DNA of 64,000 nucleotides from Bin5 sp965232575 (GCA_965232575.1 CBDDPZ010000008.1:744001-808000), one strand, 5' to 3'; counted from the stretch's first letter, positions 45,698-54,864 are shown. Notes: generated from the letters alone by a model not told the origin. A program made the numbers and translations.

Positions 45698-46723
45698 CTA
45701 CTCTCTGCTTTTGCGGCGGAAGCGGCTGAAGAAACCGCCGATAGCGCCCGCCTGTTGAAGACGTCTGGTCGCCGCTTGCTCCTGGGCGACAAGCTCCGGC
45801 GCCTCGGCATTTTCGCTCTCCACCGGCCGGATCAAGATGCCCTCATCGGTGATGTCGAGCATCGCCCGGCCGTGGATCGAGAACTGCTGCAGGACATCCT
45901 TCGGGATTTGCAGACGCCCGGCGCTGTCCAGCACGACCAGCTCCTCGAAATGTTCTTCGTGTTCCTCAACGATGCCATCGCCGCCGCTGTTGAGCGCCGC
46001 TTCGTCGAAACGTTCGACCGTGCGCACCTGGCGCCGCGTCTCGCTGGCGAGCATCCCATCGCGGATGGCGACCACCCGGTCCACGTGGCGGGCGATGGTC
46101 GGGTCGTGGCTGACGATGATGGTGGTCAGGCCCAACTCTTCGTTGAGCGTGCGCAGCGTCGCGTAGATCGTCAGCGCCGTGGCCGTGTCCACTTCACCGG
46201 TCGGCTCGTCTGCCAGCAGGAGCGTTGGACTGTTGGCCAGCGAGACGGCGATAGCCACCCGCTGCTGCTCGCCGCCGGACAGTTCCCGCATGTGGTGCTT
46301 CATGCGCTCGCCCAGCCCGACCCTCTCCAATAACTCCTCGGCCCGTTTGCGTTTCTCTCTGCCCGCGAACCCCGCCAGTGTCATCGGCAACTCGACGTTT
46401 TCGACCGCGTTCAGATAAGGGACCAGGTTGCGCGCGCTCTGCTGCCATACAAATCCGACCTGTTCCCGCCGGTAGCGGTTGATCGCCCGTTCCGACATCT
46501 TCAGCAGATTGAAGTCACCGACCCGTACCTGCCCCGCCGTCGGCCTGTCCAGCCCGCCCAGAATGTTCATCAACGTGGACTTGCCGCTGCCGCTGACGCC
46601 AACGATCGCCATCAACTCGCCGGAACGCACCGACAGATTCAACCCCTGCAGCGCGACCACTTCCAGGTCGGCGACCTGATAGATTTTGACGAGACCGTCG
46701 CAGAGAATAAATGGTTCAGACAT
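45698..46723 (-). CDS. ABC ATPase (MacB/LolD type) with C-terminal AbrB-like domain
   Basis: The first 225 residues are a MacB-type ATPase (VSGSGKSTLM, WQQSARNL, LSGGEQQRVA, LLLADEPTGEVD, VSHD). A linker is followed by ELVVLDSAGRLQIPKDVL and the rest of a swapped-hairpin AbrB/SpoVT-like module at about residues 265-305, normally a DNA-binding or dimerisation domain. The basic tail FFSRFRRKSRE follows. The fusion is unusual; the module may dimerise the ATPase or let it act as a regulator. Its neighbours are a second ATPase and the permease. Confidence 0.82.
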   Translation of the reverse strand: MSEPFILCDGLVKIYQVADLEVVALQGLNLSVRSGELMAIVGVSGSGKSTLMNILGGLDRPTAGQVRVGDFNLLKMSERAINRYRREQVGFVWQQSARNLVPYLNAVENVELPMTLAGFAGREKRKRAEELLERVGLGERMKHHMRELSGGEQQRVAIAVSLANSPTLLLADEPTGEVDTATALTIYATLRTLNEELGLTTIIVSHDPTIARHVDRVVAIRDGMLASETRRQVRTVERFDEAALNSGGDGIVEEHEEHFEELVVLDSAGRLQIPKDVLQQFSIHGRAMLDITDEGILIRPVESENAEAPELVAQEQAATRRLQQAGAIGGFFSRFRRKSRE

Positions 46724-46774
46724 GTTTGTTCTTAGTTTCCGACTCTCAGAAACATCATTCTTTCGCGTCGAACG

Positions 46775-46816
46775 CAGTTACGGAAAACGAGCAACTGAAA
46801 ACTGGAAACTGCAGTT
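46775..46816. repeat. ACTGGAAACTGCAG repeat before a stop codon
   Basis: GAAAACGAGCAACTG, AAAACTGGAAACTGCAG sits directly downstream of the permease stop. The ACTGGAAACTGCAG core recurs at 53.58 kb and, with an insertion, at 55.1 kb, each time at the 3' end of a minus-strand gene. Confidence 0.55.
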
Positions 46817-49719
46817 CACACCGTTTCACCCAGTTTGATCGCCTGGAATATCTTCATGCGCATCAGCAGCGTGATCAGAACGCCCAGCGCGGCGACAAAC
46901 AGAACGCCGAACAGGGCATATACACGCGTGATCGCCGGCCACGCGATCCCCACCAGATACGGCGGTGTCAGGTCCGCGGCCGTGTTCCCCACCTGCAAGT
47001 AGGGGATGAACTGGTTGCTCACCGATGTGCCCAGCAGTGTGCCCGCGCCAATCCCAACCAGAATCAGAAAGGCCAACTCCCATGCCAGGAACATCGTCAT
47101 CTGCCCCGAGGACAGGCCGATCGAACGCAGCGTTCCCAGTTCAATGAAGCGGCGGCGGAATGAGAACAGCGTGTAAAGCAAGAATCCCAGCACGGTCAGC
47201 AGCGCCGCCGCCAGAAAGCCGACCGAAAGAACGCCGAACAGCCCCTGCCGCTGCGGTTGTTTCTGCTCATCCGCAATCCGCTGCCGGGCCGAATAGTAGT
47301 TGATGACGTTTATGTCGTACTGCCGCAGCTCCCGGGTAAGACCCTCGTAGTCGGTGCCCGGGTCGGTGCGCACCAGCACATCGTAGGGGAACTGCCCCCC
47401 CATCCGCTCGAACAGATAATCGAGGTTGCCGACGACCAGCGGGCCGTCGGCTTCCGGGTACCAGGTGGGGAAGTAGCGGAAATCGCCGACGATCTGCATC
47501 TGCATCTCCGCCCGCAGCCCGTAGCGCGCCGCGCCGACCAGAATCGTATCGCCGACGAGCAGATTGTGATCGCGCATGAAATCCCGGTGCAGTAGAACGC
47601 CCTCGGAGGCCAGGGCCAGCGAGTTCATCAGTGAACCGAGTGACGCCGCCGCGAAATCCCGCCGCCAGTAGGCCGCCTTGGGGAAGTCGAGGCGGTCGAT
47701 GCCGAAGACATGGGCATCCCGCCAGCGTCCGTCCAGATGTACCCGCGCCTCAAAGCGGGCGAAACGGGTGGCGGCGCTAATGTTCGGAGAGCGCAAATGT
47801 TCCGAAACCGGCACAAAGGTCCAACTCGCCGTCTCTGGTGCGCCGTCCGACGAGGACGACTCCTCGCCGCCGCCGGGGAAGCCGCCTCCTCCGGCTGAAA
47901 CCGGCGTGTCGCCCAACTCCGCCAGACGCCCATCGGCTCCCACCCTGTAGTATGCGCGGTCGAACAGGTGCCCGTCCAGCGTCTGCGCCAGCGATGTGGT
48001 GAAAGCGGACAGGCTGAGCGTCAGCACCAATAGAATCATCGGCGCCGTGTACATGCTCCGGTTCCGCGCCAGTTGGCGGCTGGCCAGCAGCACGCCCACC
48101 CCGCCCCCCTTGGAGGCAAACCAGGCGATTATCTGCATGAAATAGGGCAAGACCCGCAGCGTCACGAGCGTCAGCGCGAAAATCCCCAACGCCGGGATCA
48201 GAAACAGCAATGGATTCTGAAAGATCGTGTCATCCGTGACCGCGCCCGGCATGCTGATGCTGCCCTGTTCTTGCAGCAGATAGATGCCGTATCCGGCCGG
48301 AATCAGCAAGAGAATGTCAAGATAGGAGCGCTGCCACCACGGTGGACGCAAAGTACGCGCCATCTCCATTTTGTAGGTCACAATTGTATGACGCGCGGCG
48401 CCGAAAGAGGGCAGTGTCTGTGCCAGAAAGGCGATCAGTACCGCGCCGATGCCGAACTGAATTGTGGACTGGGTCAGAACCAGCCGCAGATCCGATTCGA
48501 TCGTGAAGTCGAGGAAGCTGCGGGTCGAGCCGATCAGCTTGGCTACCGAGAAGCTGAGCGGCATGCTGACCAGCAGCGCGAGGACGCCGAGACAGATCGC
48601 CTCCAGGCCGGAGATGCCGGCCACCTGCCCCACCGTCGCGCCGCGGCTACGCAAAATCGCCACCTCGTTGCGCTGCCGGGCCACCGCCAGGCCGACCACC
48701 AGGCCGATAAATGCCAGCAACAGACCGATGATCGGCACGCTGAATGCATAAAGTAGCGTTGTCAGCAGACCGCTGGCGCGCTGATAGCGTCGCAGCGCGT
48801 CCAGAGGCGAGATGCTCAACTGGCTGTTGGCCATCAGCGCCGACACCTTCTGCTCCGCTCTGCGCCCGCGCACCAGCAGACGGCCTACATCGCTTGAAGT
48901 CACATCCGAGCCGTCCATCACCAGGTACCACAAGCCCAGGTTCACGTCCTGGGGGTAGACCGGCGCAACTCGATTGTGATAGCTCTGCTCCGGGATGACA
49001 AACAGCGTTTCCAGCGTCGACGGGTTGTAGAACCAGACATCGCTGCTCAGGTCGGCAGGCTCCCACACGCCCGCAACCCGCACCGGCGTCTGGTAGCGCT
49101 GGCTGTCGCCGTTCTCGGAGCGGATGCGGCGGAAAAGCATGTACTCTTCGCCTACCTGCAACCCGATCTCGTCCGCCAGCTCCCGGTTCACGAGTACCTC
49201 TATCGCCTCCTCCGAGTCGGACGGCGAGACCGCGGGGAATGCGCCTTCGATGATATTGATCGCTTCTTCAAAGCCGGAAATGAAACCCAGATTCACCCAT
49301 TCCAACGGATCGGTTGTATCCGCATACGCGACCTGCTCCGTGGGGAAAAGGCGGAAGTTGTCCGTCTTGAAATAGCGGATCGTCTTCTTATGCGGAATGC
49401 CCAGCTCGCCCGCCGCCTGCTTGCTGAGATAGGTGTCCAGGGGCGCGATATCTTCCCACTCCTGCGGGCCGTACGTGGACCCCAGGTAACGGAACATATA
49501 CGCGAACGGGGGGCGCGAGTAGGTCTCATTGATGCCCGTGTCCGTCAACTCCTCCTGCAGCAGCCGGTAGTAGACCGCATCCGCATAGAGAGGAATGCTC
49601 ATAACGAGCACGATCGAGGAGATCAGCCCCAGGACCAGAGCAAAAGCCAGCCACTGCTGGGCGAAGATACGTTTTATGGCGACAACGATAATCGCCGCGA
49701 CGCGCAAAAGAAGTTTCAT
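46816..49719 (-). CDS. FtsX/MacB-type ABC transporter permease
   Basis: A 967-residue membrane protein. An N-terminal helix (residues about 20-45) precedes a large extracellular domain. A first FtsX core of three helices is near residue 315-440 (RQRNEVAILRSRGATVGQ between helices), more helices at 480-560, a second extracellular domain, and a last FtsX core near 850-960 (FRRRFIELGTLRSIGLSSGQ). It is the membrane subunit for the two ATPases downstream and fits an exporter of lipids, peptides or lipoproteins. Confidence 0.85.
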   Translation of the reverse strand: MKLLLRVAAIIVVAIKRIFAQQWLAFALVLGLISSIVLVMSIPLYADAVYYRLLQEELTDTGINETYSRPPFAYMFRYLGSTYGPQEWEDIAPLDTYLSKQAAGELGIPHKKTIRYFKTDNFRLFPTEQVAYADTTDPLEWVNLGFISGFEEAINIIEGAFPAVSPSDSEEAIEVLVNRELADEIGLQVGEEYMLFRRIRSENGDSQRYQTPVRVAGVWEPADLSSDVWFYNPSTLETLFVIPEQSYHNRVAPVYPQDVNLGLWYLVMDGSDVTSSDVGRLLVRGRRAEQKVSALMANSQLSISPLDALRRYQRASGLLTTLLYAFSVPIIGLLLAFIGLVVGLAVARQRNEVAILRSRGATVGQVAGISGLEAICLGVLALLVSMPLSFSVAKLIGSTRSFLDFTIESDLRLVLTQSTIQFGIGAVLIAFLAQTLPSFGAARHTIVTYKMEMARTLRPPWWQRSYLDILLLIPAGYGIYLLQEQGSISMPGAVTDDTIFQNPLLFLIPALGIFALTLVTLRVLPYFMQIIAWFASKGGGVGVLLASRQLARNRSMYTAPMILLVLTLSLSAFTTSLAQTLDGHLFDRAYYRVGADGRLAELGDTPVSAGGGGFPGGGEESSSSDGAPETASWTFVPVSEHLRSPNISAATRFARFEARVHLDGRWRDAHVFGIDRLDFPKAAYWRRDFAAASLGSLMNSLALASEGVLLHRDFMRDHNLLVGDTILVGAARYGLRAEMQMQIVGDFRYFPTWYPEADGPLVVGNLDYLFERMGGQFPYDVLVRTDPGTDYEGLTRELRQYDINVINYYSARQRIADEQKQPQRQGLFGVLSVGFLAAALLTVLGFLLYTLFSFRRRFIELGTLRSIGLSSGQMTMFLAWELAFLILVGIGAGTLLGTSVSNQFIPYLQVGNTAADLTPPYLVGIAWPAITRVYALFGVLFVAALGVLITLLMRMKIFQAIKLGETV

Positions 49720-49789
49720 GACCGCGGTGGAGAGCGGCTAGCGGTTCGTGGTTTTCTGCCGTCCACTCTCCACGCTTTGCTCTCCGGTT

Positions 49790-51070
49790 CTATTGTCCGA
49801 CAACGACCTGGCCCTCTTCCAGCCCTTCTTCGATCTCCACCCGGTCAGGGGTCTGGATGCCCACTTTCACATCGACCCGCCGCTGGATATCGCCGTCCTG
49901 CACGACGACAAACCGCCTGCCGTCAAAAACGCGGATCGCCTGGGGCGGCAACCAGAGGACGGAATCTTTGTGTTCGAGTTGGACCCGTACCTGGACCAGG
50001 TCGCCCAGTTCAAAGCCTGCGTCTTCCGCCAACTGATCGATAGTGATGCGGGTGGACTTGTCCGGGTCGATCACTTCGCCGCTGCCGCCGCTCCCGAACG
50101 GGTAGGGCAGCCGCCGCACGAATCCGGTCAGAATTTCCCCGGGGCGGCCGACGAGTGAAATCTCTACCACCATCTCTTCGGCCAACTCATTCATCTGATC
50201 ACTGATCAGATCGGCTTTGACCTCCAGATCATCAATGTCCGCGATGGAGACGACCGAATCGAAGGCGTTCACCGGGCGGCCCCCGGTCAGCGAGACGGAG
50301 AGCAGCTTGCCGTCGAAGGGGGCGGTGATCGTGGCGTCGGCGATCGCGCTCTGCAGCTTTTCAACCTGAAGTTGCGCCCTGGCGACGTCATTGACCAGGA
50401 GCGGATCTACGCCTTCGGTCAGCTGCTCCAGCGCAAGTTCGGCCAGCTCAACCTGCTTGCCCTGGACCGATATCGCGAAGTTGTCATCCGGACGTTCGGT
50501 TCGCAGATTGATCAGCTGCAGCGAGGCGATGTCCAGATTGATCTGTGCCCTGCGGATCTGAAATTCGAGATTCCTCTCCGCTGTGTACAGCCGGGACTGG
50601 GCCCGCTCCAGGCTCAACTGCGTGGAGGTCAACTCGCGCTCCAGGTCATCGATCTCCAGGTCCGCGATAATCTGGCCTTCGGTGACGAGGTCGTTGCGCT
50701 TGGCGTAGACATTGCGGATGCGGCCGCCTGTGCGGAAGAACAGCGCCTCCTCCACCACCGGCGCCACCCGCCCGCTGAAGGTCCGTTCGCGCATGATCTC
50801 GCCTACCTTAACCGAATAGGTCGGCTTGACCGGCACCACTGAGGTCGGGATCGGGGTCGGCGTAGGTTCATTGGCCGCGATTTCTGCGCTGCGGCCCGCC
50901 GGCAAGAGAGCGCAGCCGGCCAGCGCGAAACTGAGCGCGATTGGGAGGAGTGCGCGCCCGATGCCCGCGCAAGGGGCCAGCGCGGCCCCCATCCTGCGGT
51001 TCAGACGCCTGGCAAAAGGTAAGCGGGCAGCGTCTTTGCCTGCCCGCACGCGCAAAAGTCGGAATTCCAT
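49790..51070 (-). CDS. HlyD/MacA-type periplasmic adaptor lipoprotein
   Basis: Membrane-fusion adaptor of the exporter. A signal segment ALLPIALSFALAGC ends in a lipobox. A Pro/Thr-rich linker (NEPTPTPIPTSVVPV) follows. The lipoyl-like half is GRVAPVVEEALFFRTGGRIR with NDLVTEGQIIADLE, then a coiled-coil hairpin (DLERELTSTQLSLERAQSRL), the second lipoyl half ITAPFDGKLL and beta-barrel domains. The start is uncertain (51070, 51094 or 50992 in frame); the lipobox limits it to these. It is probably co-transcribed with the permease, 70 bases on. Confidence 0.8.
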   Translation of the reverse strand: MEFRLLRVRAGKDAARLPFARRLNRRMGAALAPCAGIGRALLPIALSFALAGCALLPAGRSAEIAANEPTPTPIPTSVVPVKPTYSVKVGEIMRERTFSGRVAPVVEEALFFRTGGRIRNVYAKRNDLVTEGQIIADLEIDDLERELTSTQLSLERAQSRLYTAERNLEFQIRRAQINLDIASLQLINLRTERPDDNFAISVQGKQVELAELALEQLTEGVDPLLVNDVARAQLQVEKLQSAIADATITAPFDGKLLSVSLTGGRPVNAFDSVVSIADIDDLEVKADLISDQMNELAEEMVVEISLVGRPGEILTGFVRRLPYPFGSGGSGEVIDPDKSTRITIDQLAEDAGFELGDLVQVRVQLEHKDSVLWLPPQAIRVFDGRRFVVVQDGDIQRRVDVKVGIQTPDRVEIEEGLEEGQVVVGQ

Positions 51071-51544
51071 TTGAAGGGAAGGCAGACAGTTCATTGGATC
51101 TTTGTTTCTTCTCAGATACGGCAGGATATATTCCAAACGCAGAAAGGGGACACACAAGGCACAGAGAGATTCATGTGCCTGGCAACGGATCTGTCCTCCC
51201 GCCCCGCAACCGCTTTTCGAAATGACGGCGACGGGAACGAAAGGCAGGCGAGTATGCAGTTTTGTGGTAAGCGACACTTTTGCGTCAGTTCCCAGAGAAG
51301 TATAAACGTCGATTCTTAAACTACCAAACTGAACACCCTGACTGGTTTATCCTTTTCCGCGGCGCCAAGCGGTTTTGCTGACCACGCACCCAACTACAGT
51401 GGGCGATAGCGTTCCCCGGTGTGATGGGATAGAATGCCTGACCAGATGGCGCCAGCCAATCTGAATCCACCCCTTTTGAACTGTGATTAACGGCAGTTGC
51501 CTTTAATCCCCCAAAATCACAGTCGATTCTGGAGGAAGCACACT
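51071..51544. other. Divergent intergenic region with a shared leader repeat
   Basis: No gene is seen. It holds a CACACAAGGCACAGAGAG low-complexity stretch near 51150 and, at 51479-51523, a repeat also present in front of the small gene at 53400. Both flanking genes (adaptor, sulfatase) are transcribed away from this region. Confidence 0.45.
51479..51526 (+). repeat. Shared leader repeat, copy 1 (before the sulfatase)
   Basis: ACTGTGATTAACGGCAGTTG then CCTTTAATCCCCCAAAATCACAGT; the outer ACTGTGATT/AATCACAGT arms can pair. The copy at 53464-53504 is its reverse complement with nine extra bases in the middle, and each copy lies upstream of a gene in the same relative orientation. Confidence 0.6.
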
Positions 51545-52945
51545 ATGCCCCGTCCATCATCGCGCGCAAACGAAGAGGCGGCAGCGCAGGCAACATCCCA
51601 AAAACCCAATGTGATCGTCTTTTTCACCGACCAGCAGCGCTGGGATTCAACCGGCCTCCATGGCAACCCGCTCGATCTGACACCCAACTTCGACCGCATG
51701 GCCCGGCAGGGCGCCCACCTGCACACCACCGTCACCTGCCAGCCCGTCTGCGGACCGGCCCGCTCCTGTCTGCAGACCGGCATGTACGCCACCGCGACCG
51801 GCTGTTATCGCAACGCCATCCCTCTGCCGCAGGATGCGCGCACGCTCGCCCATTTTTTCGGGGAGGCGGGCTACGATACCGGCTATATCGGCAAGTGGCA
51901 TCTGGCGGACCGGGGCATCACTGGGCCTGTGCCGGAAGCGAACCGGGGCGGCTACCAAGACTGGCTGGCGTCCAATGTGCTGGAGTTTACCTCGGACGCC
52001 TACGATACTGTCATGTATGACAATGATGGCGAAGCCGTCAAGCTGCCCGGCTACCGCGTGGACGCCCTGACAGACGCAGCCATCCGCTACATCGACGACC
52101 ACCAGCAGGACCCGTTCTTTCTCTTCCTCTCCTATATTGAGCCGCATCATCAGAACCATCTTGACGACTATCCCCCGCCCGACGGCTACCGCGAACGCTA
52201 CGCCGGCCGCTGGACGCCGCCCGATCTGCTCGCCCTGGGAGGCTCCGCCCAGCAGCATCTGGGCGGCTATTGGGGCATGATCAAACGGCTGGACGAGGCC
52301 TTGGGACGCCTGCTCGACGCCCTGAAAAGTCTGGGGCTGGACGAGAACACAATCGTCCTCTACACGACCGACCACGGCTGCCATTTCAAGACGCGCAACG
52401 ACGAATACAAGCGCTCCTGCCACGAAGCGTCGGTGCGCCTGCCCACCGCCCTGACCGGCCCCGGCTTTTTCGGCGGCGGCGAAGTGCGGGAGATCGTCAG
52501 CCTGGTGGACCTGCCGCCGACACTGCTGGACGCAGCCGGCCTCGAAGTGCCGGAGCAGATGCAGGGCCGTTCAGTGGTTCCGCTTGTCAGCCGCCAGTCG
52601 TCGGACTGGCCGCAGGATGCCCTGATTCAGATAAGCGAATCCCAGGTGGGGCGGGCGGTGCGCACGCAGCGCTGGAAGTATGGCGTCACCGCGCCGGACA
52701 AGGATGGTAGGCGGGATGCCAGCTCTGACCGCTATGTGGAGCAGTATCTGTACGATCTGCAAGCGGACCCATACGAACTGACCAACCTGGCCGGCCTGGA
52801 GTCCCACCGCCGCGCCGCCGACGTGCTGCGCGAGCGGCTGCTCCGCCTCATGGGCGAAGCCGGAGAGGCGCCGGCCGCGATCGACCCGGCCCCGCCGAGG
52901 CCAAGCAGGCAAAGGATAGTGACAGAGGAGGAGGCTCTTTCCTAA
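51545..52945 (+). CDS. Sulfatase (formylglycine-dependent arylsulfatase family)
   Basis: Removes sulfate esters, probably from sulfated glycans. The modification motif CGPAR (Cys 69-Arg 73) fits the C-x-P/A-x-R signal converted to formylglycine; the following SCLQTG is typical. Metal ligands: Asp 29 in FFTDQQRW and TTDHG near residue 280. IGKWHL and YIEPHH are further family sites. The start at ATG 51545 has GGAGG nine bases upstream. There is no signal peptide, so it would act in the cytoplasm. An anaerobic or FGE-type maturase is not in the window. Confidence 0.88.
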   Translation: MPRPSSRANEEAAAQATSQKPNVIVFFTDQQRWDSTGLHGNPLDLTPNFDRMARQGAHLHTTVTCQPVCGPARSCLQTGMYATATGCYRNAIPLPQDARTLAHFFGEAGYDTGYIGKWHLADRGITGPVPEANRGGYQDWLASNVLEFTSDAYDTVMYDNDGEAVKLPGYRVDALTDAAIRYIDDHQQDPFFLFLSYIEPHHQNHLDDYPPPDGYRERYAGRWTPPDLLALGGSAQQHLGGYWGMIKRLDEALGRLLDALKSLGLDENTIVLYTTDHGCHFKTRNDEYKRSCHEASVRLPTALTGPGFFGGGEVREIVSLVDLPPTLLDAAGLEVPEQMQGRSVVPLVSRQSSDWPQDALIQISESQVGRAVRTQRWKYGVTAPDKDGRRDASSDRYVEQYLYDLQADPYELTNLAGLESHRRAADVLRERLLRLMGEAGEAPAAIDPAPPRPSRQRIVTEEEALS

Positions 52946-53043
52946 CGGCAGGGGACAGGGGCGAGGGGCGAGCAACTAACCCCTGGCCCCTAACTCCTAA
53001 CCGCGGGGGAGTTACCGGGCGCGAGTCGTTGGGCGACGCGGTT

Positions 53044-53400
53044 TCAATCGATTTCGACCCGGCCGCGCTGGCTGCCGGGACTTTCCTCCTGTCGCGCCGC
53101 ATCCGCTTCGCAGCGCGCCAGCGCGGCGTCGATCAGCGCGCGGCAGGCCAGCAGTCCCTCCCGCCGCGCGGCGTAAGCGTGCGTCCAGAAGTCCTGCGGC
53201 AGACCGAGATCGTTGTGTCGCAGCTCTTCACACAGGCCGGCCATCCCTTCCAGCAGCCAGGTGGAAAAGGTAAAGGCGTCCGTGCGCTCTGCACGCGGCT
53301 GGCGGGGGGGAGGCTCCGTCTGCGGCGCCGCAGACGGCCCGGAACCCGCCCCGTTCTGGTCACTGCCGTCACTGACTGGAACTGATCCGTTTTCGGTCAT
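53044..53400 (-). CDS. Small hypothetical protein, possibly regulatory
   Basis: A 118-residue protein not recognised as a known family. It has a low-complexity N-terminus (DGSDQNGAGSGPSAAPQTEP) and an alpha-helical C-terminal part (STWLLEGMAGLCEELRHNDL, then RREGLLACRALIDAALARCE). ATG 53400 has AGGGA eight bases upstream. It is convergent with the sulfatase and carries the same leader repeat upstream, hinting at shared control. Confidence 0.6.
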   Translation of the reverse strand: MTENGSVPVSDGSDQNGAGSGPSAAPQTEPPPRQPRAERTDAFTFSTWLLEGMAGLCEELRHNDLGLPQDFWTHAYAARREGLLACRALIDAALARCEADAARQEESPGSQRGRVEID

Positions 53401-53463
53401 GGTTGCATCCCTGCCGCGACGCGCGCCGGTCAAGCCGGCGGCCGCGCCCAGTATCCAACTGTC

Positions 53464-53504
53464 TGAACTGTGATTTTGGGGGATTGAGGGGATTAACGGC
53501 AACT
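53464..53504 (-). repeat. Shared leader repeat, copy 2 (before the small hypothetical gene)
   Basis: On the minus strand it reads AGTTGCCGTTAATCCCC then TCAATCCCCCAAAATCACAGT, matching copy 1 at 51479-51526 except for nine added bases. The similarity makes both upstream frames begin with the same Met-Pro-Leu-Ile-Pro-type reading, which is not coding. Confidence 0.6.
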
Positions 53505-53596
53505 TTGCGCTTTGCCGACGCCACCTGGCCCTTGGCGAAGCGCAAACAGCAAGCCACTAAAAACCAGAAACTAAAAACTGGAAACTGCAGTTTCAT
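53490..53596. repeat. Nested inverted-repeat element, copy A
   Basis: TTTGCGCTTTGCC (53504-53516) and GGCGAAGCGCAAA (53534-53546) form a 13-base stem with one mismatch; CCACTAAAAACCAG and ACTGGAAACTGCAG follow. The right end codes the last residues (TAVSSF and stop) of the acyltransferase. It shares the inner stem with the copy at 55000-55122. Confidence 0.65.
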
Positions 53597-54848
53597 TGAT
53601 GATCAAGGTACGCATGACCCGGTAGTCGTGGCCGCCGAAGCGGTACTTGTACTCCTCATCGCCCTGCAGAAAGTCGAATACCTCGATGCCGCGCGCGATC
53701 GCGTGTTGGATGACGTAGCCCAGCAAGACCCAACCGGGGCTGTATCCGGCCCACTTTTCAGTGTCGTAGCCGGAGTTGTAAAGCAGCAACTCCTTCTTGT
53801 ATTCGAACGCCAGCAGCGCGGCCGCGTTCTCACCGTTCAGAGAGAGAAAACTGAGATGGAGATGGCCCGCTTCGAGCATGCGGCCGGCCATGACGCGGAA
53901 AAATCGTTCCATGTGCGGCGTCATGAATGACTCTTTGTCCGGACGGCTCATGCGTTGTAAACGCAGGAACTCATCCATCGCCCCCTGCAGCGCGTCCATC
54001 GACTGGACCAGCGTAAAGCCGACATCCAGCTCCCGTTCCACCCGGCGCTGTTTGCGGCGAATCTCGTGGCGCTGTTTCTTGTCGATCTGCATGAGATAGT
54101 TTTCGTAGCGGGCGGGGAGATGCACATGCGGCGCCACATCCTCCTGGTCGACCTCCACCCGTAAACCCGCGTTCCGGAAAATCGAGGGCAGCGCCTTGTA
54201 GCTCAGACTGTCCTCCGGCAGATTGCACAGGTCCAGATAGTCCCATGCCGGCGCCTCTTCGCTCTGCAGCCAGTCCAGCAGACAGTAGTAGACCTCCTTC
54301 TCCCAACCGGCGGCGATAACGATGTCCAGAAAGTCGCTCACCTCCACACAGCCGACCAGCTGCAGACTGCGCTTCCCCGCCCATTTGCCCCGCTTATGCT
54401 CACTCAGATAGAAGGGCGCAATCCCAACCAACTGCCGGGTAACTGCCGGGTAACTGCCGGGTAACCCCTGAGGTTCCCCAGCCCTTTCCCTGGGGTTCCC
54501 CTGGTCGTTCTCTCCTCGATAAAACGCCAGGATCCACAACTCGCCCGCCCCCAGCTGCTGCCACCAGACCGACTGCCATTCATGTGTCAGGAAGAAGGTG
54601 TCGTAGCGGCTGCGGGCCAGCAGATCGTTCCATTCCGAGGCCAGCGCGCTGAAACCATTGGGATAAGCGGTTGGACCATAGATGGTTACGTTAAGAGAAC
54701 AGGGTGGTACTGCATCGCGGTCTGCATCCTGTGCAGACGCCTCGCTCCCCGGGGCAACGCCGTCAACGTTGTTTTTGCCGGGGATGTGGTGGTCGTCGCG
54801 CCGCGACCGGCGCGCCACTGCAGGCACGTCCGGCTTCATGATAAGCAT
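53571..54848 (-). CDS. GNAT/FemAB-like (BioF2/CelD-type) acyltransferase with an in-frame repeat insert
   Basis: A 425-residue acetyltransferase-fold protein; the C-terminal GNAT part reads LHLSFLSLNGENAAALLAF, then YSPGWVLLGYVIQHAIARG and FDFLQGDEEYKYRFG. It likely transfers an acyl or aminoacyl group in cell-surface or exopolysaccharide synthesis. The segment GENDQGNPRERAGEPQGLPG breaks the otherwise continuous LAFYR...QLVGIAPFYL strand pair and contains three 11-base repeats (54430-54462). The N-terminus before SLNVTIYG is poorly conserved and the real start may be later. The stop lies within a repeat. Confidence 0.78.
   Translation of the reverse strand: MLIMKPDVPAVARRSRRDDHHIPGKNNVDGVAPGSEASAQDADRDAVPPCSLNVTIYGPTAYPNGFSALASEWNDLLARSRYDTFFLTHEWQSVWWQQLGAGELWILAFYRGENDQGNPRERAGEPQGLPGSYPAVTRQLVGIAPFYLSEHKRGKWAGKRSLQLVGCVEVSDFLDIVIAAGWEKEVYYCLLDWLQSEEAPAWDYLDLCNLPEDSLSYKALPSIFRNAGLRVEVDQEDVAPHVHLPARYENYLMQIDKKQRHEIRRKQRRVERELDVGFTLVQSMDALQGAMDEFLRLQRMSRPDKESFMTPHMERFFRVMAGRMLEAGHLHLSFLSLNGENAAALLAFEYKKELLLYNSGYDTEKWAGYSPGWVLLGYVIQHAIARGIEVFDFLQGDEEYKYRFGGHDYRVMRTLIINETAVSSF
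54430..54462. repeat. Three tandem copies of an 11-base unit inside the acyltransferase gene
   Basis: AACTGCCGGGT is repeated three times exactly. Because 11 is not a multiple of three, loss or gain of one unit shifts the frame, so the tract could switch the gene off. Three units preserve the frame. Confidence 0.7.
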
Positions 54849-54864
54849 AGGCTCCTCAAAAAGG

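Noticed and set aside
51479..53504. Composite transposon made of the inverted leader repeats around the sulfatase
   Set aside because: The repeats are under 50 bases, no transposase frame is present, and each copy sits upstream of a gene like a leader.
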